Origin: Liolophura sinensis | Taxonomy: Eukaryota; Mollusca; Polyplacophora; Chitonida; Chitonidae | Direction of reading: 5' to 3' | DNA: 64,000 bases | NCBI RefSeq assembly: GCF_032854445.1 | Contig: NC_088307.1 | Coordinates: forward strand, 19,296,017-19,360,016 | In this document: positions 28,701-40,700 of the stretch, piece after piece | Position numbering within the stretch: position 1 is the first letter of the stretch | Layout: each line of letters begins with the position of its first letter | Notes under the pieces: model-generated | Databases searched by the model: none | What the model saw: the letters and a program-made list of their open reading frames with translations, nothing else | Told to the model about the DNA's origin: nothing | Program-made: the position numbers and the translations under genes

Positions 28701-31700
28701 ATTGTGATACATTTTGGTCACATAAGAAAGCAAACTACTGTACACCATCCCAAAGAAGCAGCTTATCCTCACAAAACAGTGCTTCAACATTAAAAGATGA
28801 AATAATTTGGCCGGCTTGTTATAACACTACAACTTGGTTTAGCATTGTTTTCAAAGTTTCAGTCAGGTGACTAGTTGTTTATAACAAAACAAATCTGTTT
28901 AATATTAAGGGATTTTACAGGTTGACTAACTCCTCTCAAAACAACTGTGTTCAATATATAAGGACTCCTTATTCGTCATATGACTGAAAAATTGCTAAGT
29001 AAGACGTTAAACCCCAAGCACTCACTTGCGCTTCATGCTGTTGTTGTTGTTTGTCCACAGACCTAAGAAATACCGAGTTCTCCCCAAATGTATATATGGT
29101 CCAGCTAAAGATGGGGATTTGGACAAGGTGGTTTATATGCTGGGTAAGATATGCAAATTTGTGTGCTTGTATTTTTTGGACAGACGTGAAGCTGCCATCA
29201 GACTGAATCGGTGCTTATTGGCTGATAGTTGAGATAGAGGATTTTTAGGTTATAAATCTTAACAGTGTCGCTGTTGGACTGAGGCTAATTCATGAATCTG
29301 TCTACGAATCTAATCATGAAGCCGGTCTCTGAGCAGTATTAACCATACTCTACAAATGCCTTTCTATTTGGAGTTCAGCACTTGATGGTTTTAGGCAGAA
29401 TGGTGATGTCAGCGACCAACTCGTAGAAAGCCTTATTACCTGATATACATGTAGTGTGTTGATTCACACTTACAAATGGGGTTCGCCCGCCTTCTACAAA
29501 GGGAAGCAAATCTTGTAACTGATAAAACAGCAGTGCCCTCTATCTAGTTGAATAACAATGTCAGCTTTTATTATTCATGATTACTGGTATTGAAATCAGT
29601 GGTATTGTTATTTAAGTAGGTAGAGGGCATTGATGCTTTTAGCAGTTACAAGATTTGCTTCTCTTTGTACAGGCTGGCGGACCCCATTCATCAACTGAGT
29701 TTGTTTTGGACACACAACAGTCAGTCAGAACTGATTACATTTTTTCTTTGGGCCAGGGGGTTACCCAGAAAGAGAAAATGTGAAAGATGGTGTCCAAACA
29801 TCCCTTTCTTAGGCCATTATGTGACAGCGGGGTGTCCAGATTTCATTTTTAATCTCTCCCATGTTAAAAGTGCTGAAAACAGGGTGTCTGGCACCAGTTT
29901 TCGATTTGACCTGTCCATTTGGATGTGTGGATGGGTAGCTGGTTAACCCTATGCTTTGGCATCAACATATTCTCCTCAAGATCGCACAGTTGGTCGAGGG
30001 TCCGCTTCGGGAGCGGTAGATCCAGGGTCCATCCTGGGTCAGGTCACACTTAAGACCTTAAAAGGGGAAGTTGTAACTTCCTCGCTTGGTGTTCAGCATG
30101 ATAGTGATAACGACTGGTTGACCCGTATCAATATAATGGCTCGGGCAGGGCCGCTTACTTGCCTTCGGTAAGGGGTCTCGGTGAAGCAGCACTACATAAA
30201 AGAGCGGTGGAAATCCGTCCTGTAACAAGGAGGCACAATACATGCACTCTGAGCATTCCTTTGTTGTCATATGACTGAAAAATTGTTGAGTATGACATTA
30301 AACCCCAAGCACTCACTCACTCACACACTCACTCACTCACTCCAAATCAGGCTGAAATATTGAAGCTGAAAACTAAAAAACTTTGACTTTGATATATGGA
30401 TGTCTGTTTTCTCAGTTGAAGGAAGTGATCCTAACGAGAAATTCCCTGACTTTGACGGTCACTGTGCTGTCCATGCAGCGGGGATTGGGGGCAGCCTACC
30501 TGTGCTACACGTTCTCATACAGGTAAGATATTCTCTGAGAACACGATCCATTTTACAGTAATCATGTTCCGTAAATTTTGATTTATACTGAATGTTTTTC
30601 AGACATTTGACGTCTGCATGATTTGAGAAATATCTGTACCCCATGTGACAGTTGTTGTCCAATGAAAAGCAGAGTATTTTGTCTTATGCAGGATAAAATT
30701 CATTATCTGTCACATGACCGGTTTAGCTGTATAAGTATAATGGCTCGGGTGGGGTGACTTACTTGTCTTCGGTAACTCATCTCAGTGAAGCAGCACTAGA
30801 TAAAAGAGCGGTGCAAATCCTGTAACAAGTAGGCACGTTACATGCAATCTTAGGACCCTTTCGTCATCGTATGACTGAAAAATTGTTAAGTACAACGTGA
30901 AACCCCAAGCACTCACTCACTGACCCATCATACCTGTCACATTGACTTCATTATCTTTAGGCCGGAGGAGAGGTGAATTGTATAGACGGCCTGCTGAAGA
31001 CACCGTTGATGTATGCCTCGGAGAACAGCCATCTACCGCTCATCAAATATCTTGTCAAGGCTGGTGCCAGTGTTCATAGTCGGGTAAGTTTCTGATTGGT
31101 TAATTCAAAAAAAAAAATTTCATTTCAACGGGGCTGTAAAACATCTAAAAAAAATTTCAGCCGAATAAATATTTGATTTACTACATGTGTAAATTCAGCT
31201 GCTCTGCTGGTGAATAATTTGTGGAAATTGCAGGTAATTTTCAGTATTTCTAGGATATTTGGTGCTTTTGAGGTTTTGGTCACTGTTAAATAAAATAATA
31301 AAAAATTCCTTCAAAAAGAATTGTATTTGTTGTTTTATTCCTATATATAAATATGTCTTACCTGCAGCTTTGTTTTCATAGGGAGAAGATGGAATGACAT
31401 GTCTACATTTAGCTGCCAAAGCTGGTCATATCGATGTGATGAGATATCTGCTACATTTTTCTGATATTGATATCAATGTTCAGGTTTGTATCATCAATGT
31501 CCTGTGTGTGGGTTGGAGAGTGACACTGTGCGTTTAGTGTTGGAAGCTGGTCATATGGATGTGATATCTGCTACATTTTTCTGATATTGATATCAATGTT
31601 CAGGTTTGTATCATCAATGTCCTGTGTGTGGGTTGGAGAGTGACACTGTGCGTTTAGTGTTGGAAGCTGGTCATATGGATGTGATATCTGCTACATTTTT

Positions 31701-34700
31701 CTGATATTGATATCAATGTTCAGGTTTGTATCAGCAATGTTCTGTGTGTGGGTTAGAGAGTGATACTATGCGTTTAGTGTTGGAAGCTGGTCATATGGAT
31801 GTGATATCTGCTTCATTTTTCTGATATTGATATCAATGTTCAGGTTTTTATCATCAATGTCTTGTGTGTGGGTTGGAGAGTGACACTGTGCGTTTAGTGT
31901 TGGAATGTGGTCATATGGATGAGATATCTGCTACATTTTTCTGATATTGATATCAATGTTCAGGTTTGTATCATCAATGTCCTGTGTGTGGGTTGGAGAG
32001 TGACACTGTGCGTTTAGTGTTGGAATGTGGTCATATGGATGTGATATCTGCTTCATTTTTCTGATATTGATATCAATGTTCAGGTTTGTATCATCAATGT
32101 CCTGTGTGTGGGTTGGAGAGTGACACTGTGCGTTTAGTGTTGGAAGCTGGTCATATCGATGTGATATCTGCTTCATTTTTCTGATATTGATATCAATGTT
32201 CAGGTTTGTATCATCAATGTCCTGTGTGTGGGTTGGAGAGTGACACTGTGCGTTTAGTGTTGGAATGTGGTCATATGGATGTGATATCTGCTTCATTTTT
32301 CTGATATTGATATCAATGTTCAGGTTTTTATCATCAATGTCCTGTGTGTGGGTTAGAGAGCGATACTATGTGTTTTTAGTGTTGGAAGCTGGTCATATGG
32401 ATGTGATATCTGCTACATTGCTCTGATATTGATATCAGTGGTCAGAATTGTATGAGGCCAGTGGCTCTCTGCAAGTTAGAAAGTGACGTTAAACAAAATT
32501 TGTTTTAACACCAGGCATATTATCTTTACTGTACACCTCACTTCATAAGTGTGGTGTTGATAATGAAAACGGGAAAAAAGCCTAATAATTTTTAATCAAG
32601 TTTGAATCAGTGGAATTACGATCAACTGATTTTGAATCAGTTAAATTCTGATCAGAGGTTTTTTGAATCAGTGATCATTTATGTAGTGTTGAAAAGTTTT
32701 TTTTCGAACTCGGAACTTCAGACTCGAACTTTTATTAGATGACCTTGTGTGGACTTGCTTAAAGACGTGAAAAATGGAACTCAGGATTCAAAATCATATC
32801 GAGCATTTCTCATTTAGTGTTCCAAAAATATATTTAATACATTTGATTCTGAAAGTTGATGTCAGTTTCAATTTCTCTCCTTTAAAAAGTTGACTTGCAT
32901 GTAGTAATGATCATGTAGACATATTTCAGCGTTGCTCTCAAAAGATTTTTCTTAAAAGAAGTATTAAATATACTTTGTCTAGCTCATGCTGGCCTCCTCT
33001 CGGGTCATACGTGGGAAGGCCTTTCAGCAACTTGTGGATGTCCGTGGGTTGCCTGTTTTCCTCCCACCATAATGCTGACCGCGGTGGTATACTAGTAAGT
33101 GAAATATTCTTGAGTATGGCATAAAACACCAATCAAATGAATAAATAAATATACTTTGTGTATGTGTGACAGGATGATGGTGGGTGGACCCCGATAATTT
33201 GGGCAGCGGAGCACCGTCACGTAGCTTCCGTCAAGTTCCTGCTCAGCCAAGGAGCCGACCCTAACTTGAAGGACCAGGTAAAAAGCTGTGTAAAAAGGGT
33301 TCTTTGCCGGGTGAACCCCTAGAAAACCATCAAATTTTACTGCAAAGTTTTCATGTCCTTGAAAGTGCTTGATTTTTCAATGGTACATATCATGTGGCAT
33401 TATGTTGGAAATGGACTAAATTACAGGTATGATGTGCCACATGATCTCCGTGTTAAAGTTTGTACTTAAGCTGATCATTTTTGAAGGTACTGGAAACTAT
33501 GGGGCCCTTGAAAATCATTGAAAAAGGTTATCCGGCATTACAGTGTTTTGCCATCACTTTTGGTGAAAAACCATACTGGATTGGACGGTTGGAAATACAT
33601 GCACAACCTATTTATTTATAATCACCCAAAAGTTCACAATAGCGGCAAATACTAGCCTTAGATGGACAGCTAGTTTATAATTTCTTTTAAATTAAGAAGA
33701 TAGGCAATTTATTTACATTAAAAAGACGATATGAGAATTAGTTCTTAGTGTTTTAAGAAGTGATAGGTAGAGGTTACAATTGACTGATCAACAAATCAAT
33801 AATAACCTTGCCCTAATTAAATGCCATAGACCATTTCGGAGAACTCATGAACTGTAAATATCGACTTCGTTTGAAATCTTTCGACATTTCTACGACTCTC
33901 AAAGGTTGATATCACGTTTCATTACATTTTGTGGTCAAGAAAAAATGTTTCACTGTTTTGACATATCTTACATACTGCAGGCTGTAATAGGTGATGTCCC
34001 ACCTCTTGTTTCACCCCTCAGATGTTAATCTCTCGTTATGTTCTAGTGGCTGTCATTTAACAGAGGAGTTAATCCAGAGCAGGCCTATTAGGTGATGCGC
34101 CATTACGACTGGCAGTTGTGGTGGATGGGATTATATTTTGATTGACAGTGGCTATTGATCAGTAGATTGTACCCATGATCCCTGAATTGCTTTTTCCCCA
34201 GGAGGAGAACACGGGCTTACACTGGGCAGCGTTTTCGGGCAGTGTAGACATTGCAGAGATTTTCCTGAATGCTGGCTGTGATATTGAGTCCCCAAATGAG
34301 CATGGAGACAGACCATTGTGAGTACATACAACAACGACGACGACATGATCAGCATAGCTTGCATCAGCATTCAGCTTGCATTGCATATACTGAAGATCAT
34401 CGTTAAATCAGTGGGTTATGTCGACATTTTGGGATTTGTAGTTTCAATGGGGCACCTTACCTGCTAAAGCAGTTTTCGTCCAAGCTTTGTAGTGTTTTGT
34501 TCATTGCTGAAAATGAGTGGTGGTTGAACTCTTATGTTATGAGAGATCTGTTGTATTTCTCCCAAATTTTGGGACACTTGGTCTGCTCATTGTAGCCAAT
34601 CTATATGAAGTGGTAGCAGGAATATTGAGTTTCTTTTTTCACACATAGTTAGACCATCTAATGAACAATATGCTCATATCTTTACTTTTCCAAAATGCTG

Positions 34701-37700
34701 ATAAAGAAATGTAATATTCTACTTTCAACACTACTAGTATCTGTCCCAAATATTAGAAGAATTAGGTTATGGTCAATACAGCTTGGACCTGAGTCGCCAT
34801 TGCGCAGGAAATGGTACCCCATTGTTTATTGTTGTTGTTGACATGATTGTGCAATTACTTCAGCGTAAGCACAAATGTGTAGGGTGAATGGATTTGATTT
34901 TGGTTTTGTTCTGGATTTTCTGCTGTGCTGAGTAGCATACATCAATGCCTGGATTATTTGTGTAAATTTGATTTTTCTGACCTTCTTTCTGGTGTGAAAG
35001 TGTGCATGAGAATGTATCTGGAGAGGATGTTGCTTTCTTTAATTTCACCTTTTCATGATTTTTATCTTCACTATTTTGGGTTAAATTTACTGTATAATAC
35101 ACAAGAATTTTGAAAAGCAGGTGAAATTTTGCACTGTCCTCTCTGGAGGATAAACTGGAATGTTATGAAGTTGTTTTATCCTATTTTAAAATCACCTCCA
35201 ACCCAAGTCATTGATTTCTAATACATTCTACATATATGCATGCTTTTTTGCAACCAAATTATCTGCACAAAGAAACATACATTTCCAAGTTTTGTGCCCT
35301 TAAAAAGAACAAACTTAGTTGGCAAATAGGTTGTTGTAATTGTCAGTCATAGTTATCCCCCCTTGTTTGTATGTTATCTCCCCTGATCCACATGAGCAGC
35401 ATTTTATCCTCGAAATGAATGAAGTATTATTTAAAATGAATTTATTCCTGTATCATAACCAAAAGCTCCAGTGTTATAATGTTTTTTTTTGGCTTTTATC
35501 TTTTTCTTCGTGATTGTCTGTTCTAAATTTGTAATAAGATAGATTTCAAGTCCTCAAATAGACATGCTGACTGGAGAAACAGAACAGTCCCTGTTGAATT
35601 ATTTGAGTAGAATAAATCCAGTAAATTTGTTTACTGGTTTTCAATTCTGTAAATTATTTACAGATATTTCAGTAAACAGGGTTCATAAGAATTTTTATCT
35701 CAATATGTGAAATATTTTTTTTGCGTTTGATCTGTAGAACATGAAAAGAAAATTTTCAGGCATGTGGATGAACAGAAAAGTTCAAAAGTGGACAGTATTC
35801 GAAAGGAAAACATCAAGCCAGTTTTCGGGCATTTCTTTGCAGTGTATTTTGTGAAAGCGGCTACATTTAGAGGCCTGAAAAGAATGATAGGATGAAAAAA
35901 TGCTTTGTGGAATTTTGAAAAAAATTTTTTGCCATATCTACTGTACCCTAATTCCTCAACCCAAATGAAAGTGCAACTTCCTATGCAATTTATTGTAATT
36001 TGATTTTGGAGACAAAACTACATTGGATGGATTGGGCAATTTCAGAATTTGATCAGTCCACACAGAATAATGCCTTCCGAATATTTTTGAAGAAACACCT
36101 TACAAACATTGAAAAGGTTGAAGAATTACAGTCCTTGACCTAAAGTTTGATCTGTTACTAAATTTTATTTCACCTGCTTTTGCTTCTGCGAGTTCCTGTG
36201 ATCTGAGACAGGTGTTTGAGGTATGTTTCGAAGGTATGCTGGTATCAAGCTGAAAAAATGAAATTTCAGGAACAGAAGTAATACTTTTTCACCTGTATTT
36301 TCCCCCAGAAATACACTTCTTTTTAGTGAATTTTGAGGGTAAATGCGTTAGCTTTAAATCATTCACATGCTTGATTATGACTTCTAGTCATAAGGTGGTA
36401 TTATACACAAAGCCAGTATGTGTGTATTCTCTGATTTTCCTCTTGGGTTTTTGTTTTTCCCGCTCTCTGACCAACATTCTTGTCTGTTTTGTTACAGGCA
36501 TATAGCTGCTCGGCAAGACCATTATGAGTGTGTCGTGTATGTATTATTGACTTTTTTCTTATTTTGGGTGAAAAATCCGTCATGTTAGATTAATTTGAAA
36601 GCCGCTAACAACCACAAAATTGCCTACTTCTTCAACTACATTTCAGAAAAAACAAAAAATATCCAATTTTATGGATGGATTTTTGTATTATTGTAAACAG
36701 ATTATCTTGTGTTTTCGCGTAACTTAATTCCGAAGGTTTCTCAGTTTTGATTTTCAATCTCCTGTTCAACTAATATGTGTGATTGGTTAAGGGTTTCTCT
36801 CTGTGCCTAAAAAATTTTCAGGGTTGGTGTGGTTGAAGCAGCATTGATCTTACATGACGGAAGGTGTTTCCTTTAAATGAATTGCAGAAATCAGGATCCA
36901 GTTTCACAAAGCGGTGTACGACATTTTTTTTAGGGTACATTTGTCGTGCTATATTTTATACGTCGCGATTACTGTACCATTGTGGTATATGTGCAATTCT
37001 AAATGCGCTTATCGCACATGTCCGACATCTTTGTGAAACTGGGCCCAGATTTGCTAAGATAGTTTGGGAAATGGTATGATGTACATTCCTTTATCCAGCA
37101 CCAATTTGAGTGGCAAAATTTCTTAATTGGTTGAAATTGTCTGACGTCCATTTCCTGGGTAACGTGTCTGAATGTCTGAAACAACATTTATTATTGTTTT
37201 GTGTTTTCTGTCTCATTTATTTGAATGAAAGATTATGGTTTGATGCTCCTTCAGTAAGTTTTCAGCCATTTCAATATTTCTTTGAAGTTTTTGCTCCTAA
37301 AGTGATGAAGTACAATTACATTAAAGAATGAACTGTACAAAAGAGGTTTTTGTTTAAAGGGATGTAATTAGTAGGGTCATTGCTGCCTAGTCCTATCCAT
37401 ATGTATTTCCTTCTTGCATGAAGCGAAGCAAGAAAGAAATAAATAATTGTGCATTATGGTGTGTTTTATGTTAACTTTTTCTTTTGGTTTTGAGTTCATT
37501 TAAAAATTATGTTTTATGCACTATTGGGTTGTGTGTTATTTCGTGTTTTGGTTTTTCTTAACCTAACTGAATTTATCCCCACCTCTTACCCTCCCAGCCA
37601 GGTAGATAAATACTTACCACAAGATCAGCTGTAACCAGACAAATTGTCAAGTGTTTTTTTAAGTGAAAGTCCTTTGTTGTGGTACATAAATCAGGGATAG

Positions 37701-40700
37701 CATTAGTATATGTTTTTCTCCAGTCTGTTGAAGAAGGTGTTGTGTTATGTTTTACATGGATATGTATATATATATATCTGTGTCTATTTAGACAGGTATG
37801 AGAAGTTGATATTTTACCTGCTGTTTTTTACAGGTTAATCCTGGCCAGGGGTGGAGATGTAGAGGCCAGGAACAATGAGAATGAACCGCCTATAGGGGTG
37901 AGTATCTCAGTACTCGTGCATCATTTCATGGACAGTGCTCAAATGTTCCGCTCCGTCGCCTCATGGTTAGCCAGAAGACCTGGGATCAAACCTGGATCAG
38001 GTCATACCAAAGACGGTAATAAATGGTACTTGTTTCTGTCTCGCTTGGCAGTTAGAATTGAATGGTTAGAGCGAAGACTGGTTGGACTGGTGTCATTATA
38101 ATGCGACTGGGAAAAGTGTCATGTCGAGTGTCTTTAGCATAATTCTTCAGTGGCGACAGCACTTCGGCAGCAAGGTCTCCTGCCACAAGAAGACACAGTA
38201 CATGTATATATTTATACATATAAAGGTCTGCCAGCAACCTCCAGATAGTCAGAGGTTTCCCCATCATAATACTGAAAAACAAACAAATACCTGTATTATG
38301 GCCAAATAAAATTCACTTTGACATCATTTGTGACAAACATAATGTGTGCAGTCGGGAGAATTTTATGTTGCAATACCTTCAGTTGAAGTGCAACTGGCTG
38401 AAAACAGACACACCTCTATAAGGATTGTGGTATCCCAGAGCCATTCTGTCTGGCTCTCTCTCTTTTCTGATGGTGTGAGTCACTGCAGCAGGGGTAGTGT
38501 ACGGTGAAAACCTGTGGATAATTTTACACTGTATCTACAACCATTCCACAAGCTCACCACAAACAAACAACTGGCAGGCTACAGGCTCACTACTGGGAGA
38601 AGTCTCAGTGGTCTAGTGGTTAGCGTGCTAGCACATTGTAATGGCACAGGAGCCTTTCAACAATGTGTATGCTGTGAGTTTCAAGTCCAGTCGATGCTAC
38701 CGTCTTCTTCGGTCGTACATGGGAAGGTCTGCCAGCAACGTGGGGATGGTCTTGTGTGTCCTCCATGCTGTGCCCAGCTTCCTCCCACCAGAATCCTTCC
38801 TGGCGTAATCAAATGAAATAAGTAATCAAAAACACTAATCACATAAATAGATAAATAATATAAATAATATGCTGGAAAGCCCCTAGAGTCCTTAAGTGTG
38901 ACTTGTATTGTAGAACATTGAAAGCTTCTTATGCCTCTTTACTGACTATCTGTTGTTGTTGTTGTTCACAGTGCTGTTTGGATCAGAATAGTCAGGTTTG
39001 GATGGCACTGAGAGTGAACAGACAGCTGAAAGGGTTTGCTGCTAAACGACTTGCCAGAACAGAACGCCTCATTCACAGGTAATCATGCATTTACCTTTCT
39101 AAATGCAGTTTTGAGACCTGGGATCAAACCCGGGTAGGGTCATATCAAAGGCTTTGAAAATAGTACTTGTTGCTGGTTTGCTTGTCGCTCAGAACTGTGT
39201 CTTACGGCAGTGTGGAAATTAAAAGAAACGACAGCAGCAGTACATGCCCTAAATAACTGTACCTTTCGTCCATGACTAACATGCCCAGTTTTCCTGATTC
39301 TGAGAGTTCTGTTGATTTTAGAAAGGTGTTGTGAAGTTTGCTGGGAACATGGAATGATATTCTACTGGAAAGTTGTAATATTTTCAGGAATAAAATAATA
39401 TTTTGTGACATTTATTTGCCTCTAAAAATGGCTTTTTTGGACTATATTTTAGGTCAGTTAGGGTAGTTGAAAGGCTGGTTCATTCTGATTCACAATGTCT
39501 TTCATTACTTTGAAACATCTTACCTGTAAGCCTGCTCATGCTGGCTTCCTCCCTGGCTGCATGTGGGAATGTCTGCCAGCAACCTGCGGATGGTCGTGGG
39601 TTTCCCCCGGGCTCTGCCGTTCTACCCACCATAATGCTGGTATATGTAGCATAATGTAGTATAAGTAAAATATTCTTGAGTAACGCGTAAAACACCAATC
39701 AAATGAATAAATAAATAAATCTTACCTGTAAGAAAACTGTAAAATTAAAAGAAATGAAAAACATGTGTAAAGAGGACCATATTAGAATTTGAGGGCAGTG
39801 ACAGTGGACATCACACAATATTTTAGCCACAAATTATGCTTAAAGTGGCTGTTTATCTACATTCACCATGCGCTAATTCTTTTCAAACCTTTTCAACTAC
39901 TTCTGTGACCAATATTTAGAAACATTTTGAGAGAACTATGGGGGGTAGAGAAAAATTGGCAAAGTTTTATGAAGTATGCATCTTTAATGACACAAACCAA
40001 TCGTTTTTAGCAAGATTTTCATAGTGATTGTATGCATTAGTTGCACTGAAAAAAGTGGTTTAGTGGTTGGAAAGTTTGAAGATTTATTTATTTATTTATT
40101 TATTTGATTGGTGTTTTACGCCATCATCAAGAATATTTTACTAATATGACTGCGGCCAGCATTATATTGGGAGGAAACCGGACAGAGCCCAGATGAATCC
40201 CACAACCATCTGCAGGTTGGTGACAGACCTTCCTACGTACAAGCCAGAGAGGAAGCCAGCATGAGCTGGACTTGAACTCAAAGCGACCGCATTGGTGAGA
40301 GACTCCTGGGTCATTAAGCTGCACTAGCGCGCTAACCGACTGAACCACGGAGGCCCCTTGAAGATTTACAGTACATGTACATGCTGGGATCTAACTTGTT
40401 AGGCATGTCTCTGTTCATTTTGTTATTAGATTGTCTGTACAATTTTTTTTGGGGATGAATTTTTCTATTATTGCAAACATTGATTATCTTGTGATTTTCT
40501 TTAACTTAATTCTGAAGGTTTCTCAATTTTGATTTTCAATCTCCTGTTCAACTAATATAGTTGATTGGTTAAGAGTTTCTCTCTGTGCCTCAATCATTTT
40601 CAGGGTTGGTTTGGTTAAAGCGGCATTGATCTTACATGACGGAAGGTGTTTCTTTTAAATGAATTGTAGAAAGCAAGATCTAGTTTCACAAAGCGGCGTA

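Noticed and set aside
31931-32296. Minus-strand frame of three identical 40-residue repeats
   Set aside because: 120 bp is divisible by three, so any open unit repeats; it is antisense to the exon 15-derived array.
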